64,000 nt of DNA, from assembly GCA_028641055.1 (NCBI GenBank), contig CM054059.1, positions 106,466,263-106,530,262 of the forward strand, in the 5' to 3' direction. Both the position numbers and the translations under genes were made by a program. Shown here piece after piece: positions 44,811-57,216 of this stretch. The DNA comes from Alopecurus myosuroides. Taxonomy: Eukaryota; Streptophyta; Magnoliopsida; Poales; Poaceae. Positions within the stretch are counted from its first letter, which is position 1, and each line of letters opens with the position of its first letter. A model generated the notes under the pieces. It saw nothing but the letters and a program-made list of their open reading frames with translations. It did not search any database and was not told where the DNA came from.

Positions 44811-46083
44811 GTTTGACAGGTAAGTGTTTCGACTGGTTTTAGGGTTCAGTTCCAAGTCTGAATCTTAACTGACGAAACCCGTTTCTGAAACTGGATAGCA
44901 GAGGCACAACGGCGGCGAGCGATTGCCACCGGCGTGCTGCGGTTGCAGTGGGTGTGCGATGCGGTGCAGAGATGTGCAGGTGCGTGGGTCTCCGGTGCGT
45001 GACATGCCAGAGCAGAGGGGAAGGAGGCGAAGGGAAAGGAGGCGGCTCACCGGGGTTCAGGTCGGGGAAGCAGCTGTTGTCGAGTCTGTTGACAGACAGC
45101 GGCGAGGTGGGACAGTCCGGGGACGGTGGCAGACTCCACCGAGTCTCCCAGCAAGCGGCGAATGCATGGGGAGGGGCAGGAGGATGCCGCGGCTCCATTT
45201 TCCTCCTCGGAGGCTCCTCGAGATGGCCAAGGCACCGGCGGTGAGGGGCGGAAGGTGATGGTCTCGGTGGTGATCGGGTGGTTCAGAAACGGAGGGTTTT
45301 CAGAGAGAGGAGGGAGGTGGCAGAGGATGCGGCGATGGAAGGGAAACTAGCTAGGGTTTCTAGGGGGTCTAGGGTGGAGGGGGATACTTAAGGAGGGAAG
45401 ATGCCAGTACGGCAGAGAATCGGGGAGGGGGAGGATGATCGAGTGGCTCTGAAGGTGTTCGTACTGTGGGAGAAGAAGACAACAGAGAGGAGGGTTGGGC
45501 CAGAAGAAAAAGAGAGTGGGCCTGGGGGGAGAAAGAAAAGAAGGGAGTGGGCTGGGCTTAGGGTTAGATAGGTTGCTCCCTCTCTCCTTGCTTTGCTTTC
45601 TTTTTATTTATTTTTCCTTATTATTTTTTTGTAAAAGATGAGAGGAGAGAAGGAAAAATAAAATTAGGAGGGGTTTAGTTTATTCAATATTTTCAAAACA
45701 GCAAAATGAAAGCAAAAGTTGGCATTACTTTCACAAGGTTGAAATTACAACTGAATTAAAGTTGTTAGTTGGATTTTTCAATTAGGGTTTGGTTGGAAAT
45801 TTTGGAAAATAAACAAGTTTTATTTATTAATCTCAAGCAATTTTGCAATCATCATTGAATTTAATAGTTGGCAAGAATTTGATTTTTAAACCACCATTTG
45901 ATCATGCCCTTTATGATTGAAATGATTTGAAATTTAAGTTGAATTGGAAATTTACCATTAGGGTTTTGAACAACTTAAATTGTTTTGAAGCTTTGATTGG
46001 TTTGGAAAACATGATGCAATGCTTATGGGATGCAGATGATGCAAGCAAAAAGAAAACAAACAGGTAACACCCCAGGTGTTACA

Positions 46084-46581
46084 GACGACACCACTAACAA
46101 GGGATTGCGCCCTCGCAATCCACCTGCTAACCCGGGAGGGGAAAGAAGTTCGACTATCGATTCTTCGTGCTTCCGGTTGATCTCCTCGACACCACTAACA
46201 AGGGCTTCTCGACACCACTAACAAGAGATTCTTGCTCGGAGTGACGACGATGTTCTTCCACCAGGAATCTTCCGATGATCGAACCTATTAGGTTAAGGGC
46301 TCAGAAAACGTCCACCCACGTAGGATCCTAACACTTTGAAAGATAGACAAGGGGGGAGACTCCAAAACAAACAAGATGGGGGGGAAATAGAATATGGATA
46401 AGGAGAAAACAAGAATCCTATCGAGATGTTTTTCCAAAATAGTTTAGCAGAAATAGTTTTTGACACTCTAGAAACAACGACCGTTAGCGAGGTTAACCTA
46501 CAGGCTTTGCGGACCCGTTGCTTCGATAACCATTCGTATCGAAACAATATCGGGAATCGGAACCAAGGCTCTGATACCATT
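46084..46581 (-). other. Internal region of the large-LTR element, 498 bp
   Basis: It has no coding frame. The primer site is at 46567-46579. Three exact 16-bp direct copies of CGACACCACTAACAAG lie at 46086-46101, 46187-46202 and 46210-46225, next to the 3' LTR. No purine run abuts the 3' LTR on the minus strand, so a standard polypurine tract is not visible; purine runs at about 46345-46392 are on the other strand. Confidence 0.85.
46567..46579 (-). other. Primer-binding site (tRNA-iMet)
   Basis: On the minus strand TGGTATCAGAGCC lies 2 bp inside the 5' LTR. It has the same tRNA complementarity as the chromovirus. Confidence 0.85.
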
Positions 46582-47407
46582 TGTGACGCCCCGAGATCGG
46601 GCACTATGCAGATTTCAGCATTCCCGCCAAAATCCACATAATAACCGATTCCAGGTTGCCACTTGTGATAACATTACAATAGTTCACGAATAATCCACAA
46701 TTACAACAGAACAGATAGATACAAGATGACTCAAACGAGCCAGGGATACAACTGATACAATACAAAGATCCAAATAACAGCGGAAGAAACAACACATCGT
46801 CCGTCTACGGACAAGATACAAATTGGACTAAGAGTCCTGAAGATAACCGAAGGCGTCCAATCCCTGCCCAGGCCAAGCCGGAGGGATTCCCAAGCTAACG
46901 TCGTCAGACTTCAAACCTGTTGACTGCAATTTGGAATTTGCAGCCACGAAAGAGATTCGTGGGTCAGTACGGTTAAGTACTGGCAAGGGGGATAAAACCC
47001 ATACTCACAAAATACCGGCGTAGCCAGTCATCACAAGATACAAATACTTTGGGATCAACGGAAAGGAAGGGGTTATTGCAAATAAGCGACAGCAGGCTGC
47101 ACTAACCAACTACAGAGAGATACTACAACTTTCGGCTAACAGAAAGAAGATAAGATCGAGTATTGTAACCAACTGGAAGTAAAGCCAAACAAACCCATCC
47201 TGGATCTCGCCCCTTATCCGAAGAAGCAATCCGAGGATAACTCACACAGTTGGATTAATGATGGTTCAGATTATTGTGTCAATAAGCCTATTACTAGTCA
47301 AGTTGTTAATCATTGGATGTAAGATTGTTAATCATTAGGTTTAAGTTGTCCTGAGTACTTGTTAGCCAGTACTTTCACCAAGTAATCCATAACCGCGGAA
47401 AACACGG

Positions 47408-47434
47408 CTTCTCGAGAAGATTATCCCTGCAGGG
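47408..47434. promoter_or_regulatory. Paired palindrome module, right LTR
   Basis: Same as in the left LTR: CTTCTCGAGAAG at 47408-47419 and CCCTGCAGGG at 47425-47434. Confidence 0.75.
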
Positions 47435-49417
47435 TTGCACCAATTTAGCCGTACACGCAAGAATAACCCGCCAGATGGGGAGCTAACCCACCAAGCGAGG
47501 TACTCTACACAACTCAACTCTTCTTCGCATCAAGCCCAAAGAACCTTGGGCGCACGGCTAATCGAGCCCAGAAGAAAATGGACCCTCATAGCACTCTAAG
47601 AACGTGTCCCCCTATATGCCGACTACGAAAGTTCCACCCGGGATCCAAGGGCTCGCAAGATCATGCATGCAGCAAATGGAAAACCCGAACTAAATGAGGC
47701 GATTTGGACGAGATGCGAATCGAGTCAAATTGAGGGGGGCGCCCATACTCGCTTCCCACATGCGGGTAGTGCGCTCATCATGGATCAGTAGACAAGACCC
47801 TTTTCCTATTAGGGTCGACACTAGCAGGCCTCAAAACCACAAAGGGCCTCCTGCCGGTGCCTTATCATCAAATTATTATTAATAGTAACATTAGCATGAT
47901 TGATTGATTAAACATCGAGCCCCTAGAACATAATGAAGTAATAACAGAAAGTAACGGGTAACAGACTCGAGCAAAACAACCCTAGGCATGATAGTAAGAC
48001 ACGGGCAACAAGCAATGGTTATAGGTATGGAGGTGAGGCAATATCAAGGTTAAGGGATTCATGTGATGGGTTCGTAACAGAAACAACTACCACTAAGGCT
48101 AGCAGAAAAGAACAACGGAAAGAATCGGTAACAAGTGATGAAAGGCAGCCATATGGCAGCAAGTGAGTATACTTGCCTGAGATCCCGCAAGGTAGCAGAA
48201 CTTGTCGTTGCTCACATCATCTCAACGTCCTATCCGGGAAGAAGCAACGAACCTCGAACAAACACCGGATGCAACAATTACTACTACGGCTAAAGAACCA
48301 GCATGATCTAGAGATGGATGCATGACAAGTTAAAGATGCATCAGAATAAACTAGTTGACAAGATAAACATATTTAAATGGACCCATATGCAATTTGAGTT
48401 GCATATGAAAAGCCCATGAATTATGGTTAAATTATTTGTTTTCCAACTAATCAACAGGTGCTAGTGGTTTAGTATGATGCATGCAAAAGGGAAACAGCAA
48501 AATAACAACATTAGAATCAATTTAAGATAGGGTGTAGCAATTTAGAATTTTATTATTAATTTTTGGGTGCCTTAAAGGTGACACACAAGTATCTGTTGTT
48601 TTCAACCATTTAAATTGTTCAAAACAAATAACAAAGTTTATATTTGAAAAGAACATCAAATTTTAGTTGGATTACATGTTTCAAATATTGAAATTGGAAT
48701 TAGGATGTATTTATTATGAATTAAACAATATTAGACAAGTTTTAATTGAATTTAGAACAAGTTTGAATATTATTTGAATTTTATTTGTTCAAAACATAAA
48801 TTCAAATTCACATTTGAAAAGTTCACACTTTGATGGTTTGAAAACATATTTTGCATGTTCTAGAATATTTTATATTGAGCAAGTTATGATTTTATCAAAT
48901 TTAAATGAATTAAACAAGTATTAAATTATTTGGGCAATTTAAATTATTCAAACCATGAAACAAAAATTATATTTGCAAAGGTGAGATGAAATGGTATGGA
49001 AAACACATTTTATTTGCATTTATTGGATTAGTAAAGAATTAATTATTGAATTTATAATTTAGCATTTGAATTATTTAAGTTTGAATTTTAAATGCATTTG
49101 GAGTTTCCAAAACAGTACACAAATTGAATATTTGGAAAGATTATGAAATTTGGAACAGAAAACATACTCAAGTTTTATTTATTGGAATTACAGATTAAAA
49201 GTTATTAAAGGTTGAAGTTTTATGTTTCAAATCTGTTATTTAATTGGATTTAATTTGGAAAACAAAATGCAGAAACTTTTGTTACCGTGGGTTTCCTAAC
49301 CACGGCCACTGCCGGTGGGCCACTGGCCTACGTGGCCCCTGCAGCTGCACGCGTGGCCACCGGAGGGACTTACAGGTGGGCCTTGGTGCGAGGGGAAAAA
49401 TTCACCAAAAGAAAAGG

Positions 49418-49490
49418 GCGCAGCGGGGGCTCGAACCCCCGACCTGCCCCTGCGCGCGCGGTGCCTGAACCACTACGGTGGTGTTCGCTC
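49418..49490 (-). other. tRNA-like segment, right LTR
   Basis: Same segment as 44738-44810; the B-box is at plus 49427-49437. Confidence 0.55.
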
Positions 49491-50771
49491 GTTTGACAGG
49501 TAAGTGTTTCGACTGGTTTTAGGGTTCAGTTCCAAGTCTGAATCTTAACTGACGAAACCCGTTTCTGAAACTGGACAGCAGAGGCACAACGGCGGCGAGC
49601 GATTGCCACCGGCGTGCTGCGGTTGCAGTGGGTGTGCGATGTGGTGCAGAGAGGTGCAGGTGCGTGGGTCTCCGGTGCATGGCATGCCAGAGCAGAGGGG
49701 AAGGAGGCGAAGGGAAAGGAGGCGGCTCACCGGGGTTCAGGTCGGGGAAGCAGCTGTTGTCGAGTCTGTTGACAGACAGCGGCGAGGTGGGACAGTCCGG
49801 CGACGGTGGCGGACTCCACCGAGTCTCCCAGCAAGCGGCGAATGCATGGGGAGGGGCAGGAGGATGCCGCGGCTCCATTTTCCTCCTCGGAGGCTCCTCG
49901 AGATGGCCAGGGCACCGGCGGTGAGGGGCGGAAGGTGATGGTCTCGGTGGTGATCGGGTGGTTCAGAAACGGAGGGTTTTCACAGAGAGGAGGGAGGTGA
50001 CAGAGGATGCGGCGATGGAAGGGAAACTAGCTAGGGTTTCTAGGGGGTCTAGGGTGGAGGGGGATACTTAAGGAGGGAAGATGCCAGTTCGGCAGAGAAT
50101 CGGGGAGGGGGAGGATGATCGAGTGGCTCTGAAGGTGTTCGTACTGTGGGAGAAGAAGACAACAGAGAGGAGGGTTGGGCCAGAAGAAAAAGAGAGTGGG
50201 CCTGGGGGGAGAAAGAAAAGAAGGGAGTGGGCTGGGCTTAGGGTTAGATAGGTTGCTCCCTCTCTCCTTGCTTTGCTTTCTTTTTATTTATTTTTCCTTA
50301 TTATTATTTTTTTGTAAAAGATGAGAGGAGAGAAGGAAAAATAAAATTAGGAGGGGTTTAGTTTATTCAATATTTTCAAAACTGCAAAATGAAAGCAAAA
50401 GTTGGCATTACTTTCACAAGGTTGAAATTACAATTGAATTAAAGTTGTTAGTTGGATTTTTCAATTAGGGTTAGGTTGGAAATTTTGGAAAATAAAAAAG
50501 TTTTATTTATTAATCTCAAGCAATTTTGCAATCATCATTGAATTTAATAGTTGGCAAGAATTTGATTTTTAAACCACCATTTGATCATGCCCTTTATGAT
50601 TGAAATGATTTGAAATTTAAGTTGAATTGGAAATTTACCATTAGGGTTTTGAACAACTTAAATTGTTTTGAAGCTTTGATTGGTTTGGAAAACATGATGC
50701 AATGCTTATGGGATGCAGATGATGCAAGCAAAAAGAAAACAAACTGGTAACACCCCAGGTGTTACACCAGG

Positions 50772-53700
50772 GGCGAAACCAAATGAGTACATTTGAATGT
50801 ACTCAACAAGACATCCTTTATGAGCTTAAAATTATGCATACATGCTTATTTGGTGGAGTGGGTAGGCCATACATATGGTTCAGCTACCCATGACAAATAA
50901 AAGATTTATCATGGTTGATTATTCAGGTTTAGTTCTTTGTGAAAGATCATTTAACATAATGTAGTTTTTCTCTCGTAGATATCACATATCTCGGAGGTTT
51001 TATAAGATGGTTTTAGAAAAGAAAGTTTTCTTTTCAGAATAATAGTTTCCTTCTCATCCGTATCTCGCAGATACCAAGTCATTCCTCCTTAGTACCTCGC
51101 AGGTACAAGGCCATCCTTCAAAACCTCTTTTGAAAAGTTGACACAATACTAGCTACATGGCCATCCAACCGTCCATATCCGAGGACGCGGCTATCTCGAA
51201 ATAGTTTTACTCTGCAGAGGTGTACACATTTCCACTAGATCCAGAATCTGCCATGAAACAACCATGGACTGTTCACAACATATGAGAACATCAGATAGCT
51301 GATCTTGACTATCCACTATGTGCAAGCTAGTACATGACTATCTCTTCAATTGGGGTTACCCTCCCTGGCAAGCCGTGTCACACACCACCCAAACAGGAGA
51401 CCCAACTGCTGCATCCGGAGGGAAAATTAATCCCACACTTTAGATGTCCCGTATTCTCACTCCTAGCGACATTTCGGTTCGGAGGATCCAATCCCCTATA
51501 GCACTTGAGATAGCTCACATACTAACCATAACAAGTTTTTAATCAAGCCCCTACCCATATTGGGGTAAAGTGGCAGTACGATAATGGTTGTCCAGCAAAG
51601 ACTAGGTTATGTGTCTTTTGTAAACATTTCTCAAAATTTCCATCATGACATCCTTCCGGTAGACAGGGTCTCACCCTTCCTCCGGGGTTTTTCTTCCATA
51701 AGGCATTTGTTTACAAAAGCACATTTTATTTAGTTCATTTAAGAACCCAAGTTTCAATTTGGTGAATGGTATTTATATACCATTTGGTGGCTAAGGGCTT
51801 GGTAATACCAAGTTGACTATTAATATGATTCCTTCTTCTAGTAATATTAATAGTAGTAGTATTCACAACAAAAATAGTTTTGAGAGTATAGTTTTGAGAG
51901 TATAGTTTTGTGAAAACTTCAGAAGTGAAAAGCATGCATGATAGATAATGATAAGTATTTATACAGCAAGCATTAGGATGGCTTGCCTTGGTACAAGTGA
52001 TGGTCCTGGTCCTGAAAGTAACAGGAGTTGCAATACCCCTCTTCAGCAAATCCTTCCTCCTCGTTTTCTAACATCGTAAAAGAAAATAAGGACACACATT
52101 CAGTACCACAAGGCAAACAATATCACAAGTCTAAACATACAGCAATCTCACACCAAAATTATCTACCACTCATTAATCAAGAATCTATAAAAAGAACAAA
52201 GGCACATTCAAGAATTAACTACGCAAGCAAAATAAGCAAGCATGTAGTGGGAATTTGAGTTCCTCACTAAGATGCAAAGGAAACAGTGGGTGAACCACTT
52301 GTTTTCCCAATGCAAAAGAGGATTTAAAGCCTCTGGTCCTATTTCTAAAAGGTGCTCAAAACAAACAAGCTAGCTCCAAAAAACTACTACTCATACTAGT
52401 AGAAAATTAGGAAACATGCTAGACTAGTTTATACTACACTTGTTACTTTTATGCACAAGTGTGCAAACTAACAGAGGTAAAATACTCCTCTAATCAGTAC
52501 CAAAATGCTACTGGATCCCACAAAACAAAATAAAAAGTCTAGCTATTAACCAAGGAAAAACTAGGCTAAAATGCTACACATGTGAGAGAATTAATTTGTA
52601 GGCACCCAAGTGTTACTCATGCTTTTCTGCTACTTAAGGGAAAAAATAACAGAGGTGAAAACACTAAGAGAACAATGCCACAAGGACATCCCATCCTCTG
52701 TTTTCAACCACAAAGATCCATATTTTTCCCTAGTGGAAAAACAAGACAAAAAGGCATGCATGGATATTCTTAGTATGAAAACTAGACTTAAGCAATGCTA
52801 TTTAAATCTATTCCAAACACAAGCACCAAGTAACCAGAGGTGCTATAACCAAAATAAAAGTACCAAAATGGTACTGGTTCCATGAAAATTAATCTAGCAA
52901 TAATCCTAATAAACATTTAAAAATCTACTTAAAAACCTCGGTAGAAAATTAAGCTATGAGCAAGATCTATGCATGGAAAATAATTCTAAAAATTCTACCA
53001 CTCAAACCATTTATTCTAACATGTTCATATAACTAGTAAACATCATAAACACACTGGAAAACAACATTACAAGCAAGAAAACATCATTTGCACATCACAA
53101 CATGAACATATAAAACAAGATCTAGGAATTAAAATTAGGCAGAAAAGTACCCAAAATTGTTCTGTCTCCCTAATTTTTTCTATGGCTCCAAAAATAAAAT
53201 CCTTCTAGGATGTGATATTCCTTAACAATACAAAGCATCTCCAATGGGTCCCACTCAAAAATAATGCCCCAAACTCCTCCTAAAATTCTTGGAATGGCTC
53301 ACAGATGTTTCACCAAAATGGATGGAATTTCCAAATGGTAACTCACCTTGGTGCAAACTAAAATTCTACGGGTAGATATTGACAAGGGCTTTCCAAAACA
53401 GTTGAGTTTGCTCAAAAATATTATGTATTTATTAATTTCTATTCATTTCAATTTTAAGGGTATTGTCTGGCAAAATAGGTATAGAAAAATAACTAAAAGT
53501 CCAAACATTATTCTGCCAATGGGAGGTGGTTGCGATTTTGTATGGCTATAGGTACAAAAATTAGCAAAGTCAAATAAAATCATTTGCTAACATTCCTAGG
53601 CCAAAAGCTATCACCTATCATTCTGCCAGAAAAATGTTATTTTCAATTTTAACAGAGAACTGCCCAACTGGGCCCGATTTGCTACGCACGGCCCAACTAG

Positions 53701-55401
53701 CGCCTAGGCTAGCCCAGGCACGCGCGCGCGCGGGCGCCGGGCGCGGGAAATCCCCGTTTAAGCGTGGCCGTAGATTTCCCGATCGACGGCGCTGCTTCCT
53801 TCTTCCTCCTCTCTTCTCACACGACCTCACCGGCGTCGAACACCTTACAGGCGTGCACGGGACGGGCTAGGTGCTCACCTAGGGTTGCTACGAAGCTGCG
53901 AGTGGTGGCGGTGGTGTCGTGGGGTGCTGGTGGCGCGACGACGACGATGCCCGAGCCTCCCATGTCGTGCTCCTCTCTACGACGGCGAGGCAGACACGGC
54001 GGCGATGGCGCGGGTGATCCTGCACGCAAATCGATCGGGGAAGGTGTCAGGGATGCACCTAAGCTCACGATGGTTGCACGCATGTAGAAATGGCGAGCGC
54101 TAAGGCACGGGATGGATCGTTACGTCGGGGTAGATCTCTCGGTGGCCGGCGGCGAAAAACTGCCCGTGCTCCTCGCACATGGCGAGGCACGGGTTGGCTT
54201 CTCGGGGGTGGGGTAGTGGAGGTGTGGGCAGTGCTCTAGCGAGACGGCGTGGCCTGGAAGGCTTTGTAGCCGCGATGCTAGGGTGGGTGCTCTCGGGTGG
54301 CATGTGCTTGCGTGTGTTGGCACGCAGAGAGGTGGGGGGCCGTTTTCTTCGTGTCTTCCTGAGCCAGGGGCGGTGCAATAGGGCACTAGTGTCAACAGTA
54401 GAGCTAGGGATAGAGAGGCATGTGGTGTTTTCGTTCATGCCACTTGCACACCCCCCCTCTACCCGAGCCCTACTTCCCCTCTTCTTTCCTTCCTTGCTAA
54501 GGCATCTCTCGGGCAAACAAACGCATGGTGAGGCAGAGGAATCCTAGGTGAGTGACTAGGATCAAATTCCACACAAAAAGATCAAGCAAAGATCAAGAAA
54601 TTCATCCCCCAAGTTCTGTTCAAAAACAGATTCAGAAAATTCAGAAAAAGACATTAGTGATAATTTCACAAAGTGTTGGAAAAACAGTGATTTGAAGCAA
54701 AAGTTTGCTTCTGTTTGAAAGGGCAATTGAACTTGGATTTTGAAAATTCAAGTTGGTAATTGTTCTATGTACTTTCTAGTTTGAGAAAACAACCAGTACA
54801 CAAAAATTGGAGTTGGTTAACCCTCTGAAAACAACTGTCCAAAAAGCTATGTTTCTGTTTTCCCAATAGAATTGGTTTTGCAATATTTTTATACTAGGAA
54901 AACAATCATGGATTAGGTTGTGTTCCAAGTGATAAATTTAAACCAGTGGCATTTAGTTGTAATCCATAACATGGTCAACCATAATACAACAAGAAAACAA
55001 CAAATCAAATAAGTTTACCCCCTGAAAACAAGTGTGGAAAACAGCTAGTTCTGCTGTTTTTCTGCTAAAAGTTTAAATAGGAAATAAATTCCCAAAGCTA
55101 TTTAAATCCAAACCAAAATGTTTCCTTGGTCAATACATGACTAAATAATGCTATCATGAGTGAATCAAGCATTCCCCAAAATTTGAGAAGAAAAATCTTA
55201 GGGTTTCCAGTTGAAAATCATCACGCAGGAAATAATAATTCATTAGGGAAAATCCTCAAGTGAGTGAAAAGAAACACACCACTTATATTGCATAGATAAA
55301 CATGACTACACAAACATGTTGTCCACTTAATTGTCTTACAAAAGTCTTAAGAGGCTTGCTAATTTAATATTAAGCAAGTGCTTAAAAACAGGGGTGTGAC
55401 A
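50772..55401 (-). mobile_element. Chromovirus 5' LTR (right copy), second part
   Basis: Continues the LTR after the inserted element and matches 30775-35399. A 14-bp unit (GTTTTGAGAGTATA, near 51879-51906) is present twice here but once in the left LTR. The LTR ends GGTGTGACA at 55401, followed by the GCGCG duplication. Confidence 0.9.
51191..51219. promoter_or_regulatory. Paired palindrome module, chromovirus right LTR
   Basis: CTATCTCGAAATAG (51191-51204) and CTCTGCAGAG (51210-51219), identical to the left LTR copy. Confidence 0.7.
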
Positions 55402-55406
55402 GCGCG

Positions 55407-56547
55407 GCCCTCCCTTGGCCGTCCCACCAGGTGGCGTAGCTTCCCCAGGAACCCCCCCCCCTCGGGCTCCCCTTTCGACTACTTAACCCCCGTGACCTAC
55501 AAACCGAGGGGGTTCATCATATTCCAGAGAAACACACCTGAGCATCGCCGCCACCTCGAAAATCAATTCGGGCATCAGAAGTTCCTGTTATGTCGCCCTG
55601 CGGGGACGGGGATTCGGAGGAGATCATCGCCATTGTCATCGCCACCACTTACCCTTAAACCATCCATGATTCCCCCATCCATGTGTGAGAAATCCCTGCT
55701 GTAGGCTGAGAGGGATGGAAGGGATTGGATGAGATCGTTCATGTAATAATGTCAGATTGTTAGGGCATAGTGCCTAGTATCCATTGTTAGTGCTTTATAT
55801 CGTTGTTGCAAGTTGTTATACTTAATGCTTGTCACTAGGACCCGAGTTCCCCGATCTCAGATCTGAACATGTTCTCGTTTCATGAGTATAATTATGTTTC
55901 TTGATCATACCTGCAAGTTGTTTACACATATCATTGTCCGGAACCCGAGGCCCTGAAGTGACAGAAATTGGGACAACCGGATGTGATGGTTGTGATGTGA
56001 GGATCACATGTGTTCACGGAGTGTTAATGCTTTGTTCCGATGCTTGTTAAAAGGAGCACCTTAATTACCAATAGTTTCTCTTGAGGCCCCGCCGCAAACG
56101 GGCTGGTAGGACAGAAGATGTTGTGCATGTTTCTCATTGTGAGCACATACAATTAAATTGGAACACATGCCTATGGTTTGGCTAGAACATGGATGCTTTA
56201 TTATTATCTATCTGCAATGCCCATGTTTTGATTATTATATGAACTATCTTATCCATGAAACGCCCGTTCATCCATCTCTATACCTACATTATTTTAATCC
56301 TGATGTTTCCCTCATTTGCTACCGCTATTACTATTTTACTCCTGCTATTATTTTACTACTACTGCTGCTATAAAACGTTTACAACTGATAAACTTTTTCG
56401 AGCAAGTCTACTTTCAGGTGCAACTGAACTGACAACTCAGCTGTCAAGGCTTATTAATATTCTTTGGCTCCCCTTGTGTGGAATCAGTAAATTTGGGTTT
56501 TACTTCCCTCGAAGACTATTATGATCCCCTATACTTGTGGGTCATCA
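55407..56547 (+). mobile_element. Sabrina-like 5' LTR, right part
   Basis: Continues from 30413 after the chromovirus and its GCGCG duplication, ending CTTGTGGGTCATCA at 56547. The stretch 55545-56486 is matched by the partial 3' LTR at 61494-62415. Confidence 0.82.
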
Positions 56548-56558
56548 AGACTATTTTC

Positions 56559-56576
56559 TGGCGCTGTTGCCGGGGA
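56559..56576 (+). other. Sabrina-like primer-binding site (tRNA-Asp)
   Basis: TGGCGCTGTTGCCGGGGA is complementary, with one mismatch, to the 3' end of plant tRNA-Asp. It lies 11 bp after the LTR end. Confidence 0.75.
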
Positions 56577-56635
56577 GCATAACTTTATTTATTTTCTCAC
56601 TTGAACGTGATATTGCTCACTGCAAGCCTTTCATC

Positions 56636-56980
56636 ATGGGTAAAACTCGTGATGGAAAAGTTCCTATATTACCATCCACTACAAGGAGAGGTACAACTCT
56701 TAACACCTCTGTTGCTCTTGATTCACCATCTGTAATGAGTAAGCTCCTTACACCACCACATGCTACACACACAACTACTTTTGCTGAGTCTGAAAATGCT
56801 TCTGATACTTTTGATGATGCTTCTACTGTGCTTGATTATACTGGTTCACTAGGTCCTTTCCTAGATACTACGATTGCTAGATCTAAACAAATTGAAAACA
56901 CTAATTTTCTTGTTGAAAATGCGGGTACACCTGTTAATTCACCTGAGTCTAGAGAAAGTCCTAGTGATGATCTTGAGTAA
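56636..56980 (+). pseudogene. Sabrina-like gag, N-terminal fragment (114 aa)
   Basis: The ATG at 56636 (MGKTRDGKVP) is the first suitable start after the primer site; an open frame upstream of it is leader. The product is Ser/Thr-rich with no known fold. It is truncated by a stop at 56980. Gag-like reading continues in other frames beyond (57000-57120, KLNDDFIEEVQ then LLARRAVKYKPSLDAKF), so the gene is frameshifted. Confidence 0.6.
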
Positions 56981-57216
56981 ACTTAAATTAAACTTAATGA
57001 TGACTTTATTGAAGAAGTTCAAGCTACTACTAGTGCAAGTGCTATTAAGATTCTTCTTGCAAGACGTGCTGTTAAATATAAACCTTCTCTTGATGCTAAA
57101 TTTGCTACATCTCCCCATACACATTAAAGATAAGGACTATGATTTCTCTCTAGGTTTATTTTATATATCCATTGTTGAGAAAGAACCTTTTTGTGATACT
57201 TAAAATAAAAGTGCTA

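Larger units (their letters stand above)
41903..46083 (-). mobile_element. Large-LTR element, 3' LTR (left)
   Basis: Plus strand TGTGACGCCC to CCAGGTGTTACA. Contains the paired palindrome (42729-42755), a tRNA-like segment (44738-44810) and a GC-rich block (44860-45350) with spurious frames. Confidence 0.92.
41903..50766 (-). mobile_element. Large-LTR element with tiny internal region, 8.86 kb
   Basis: LTRs at 41903-46083 (4,181 bp) and 46582-50766 (4,185 bp) enclose only 498 bp. The target duplication CCAGG is perfect (41898-41902 and 50767-50771). An initiator-Met primer site near 46567 places it on the minus strand. Counted by eye, the LTRs differ at roughly 26 bases plus two small indels (about 0.6%), so insertion was recent. 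It has no gag or pol and must have relied on another element. LTR ends and internal landmarks match solo LTR A, a diverged relative. Confidence 0.93.
46582..50766 (-). mobile_element. Large-LTR element, 5' LTR (right)
   Basis: About 99.4% identical by eye to the left LTR. It carries the same palindrome pair and tRNA-like segment, and ends GGTGTTACA before the duplicated CCAGG. Confidence 0.92.
30414..55401 (-). mobile_element. Tekay/Del-like chromovirus (Gypsy), full length with nested insert
   Basis: Two LTRs of about 4.99 kb (30414-35399, and 41541-41902 plus 50772-55401) flank a 6.14-kb internal region with an upstream ORF, Gag, protease, RT, RNase H, integrase and a C-terminal chromodomain-like tail. 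The target duplication GCGCG is perfect (30409-30413 and 55402-55406). LTRs begin TG and end CA. An initiator-Met primer site is at 41524-41536 and a G-rich polypurine tract at 35400-35414. Without the inner insertion the element is about 16.1 kb. The first 361 bp of the two LTRs differ at 7 sites by eye (about 2%). Gag-Pol is disabled. Confidence 0.92.

Noticed and set aside
44565..45350. Open frames of 60-119 aa (repeated at 49244-50000)
   Set aside because: LTR sequence including the tRNA-like segment; no domain, frames on both strands.
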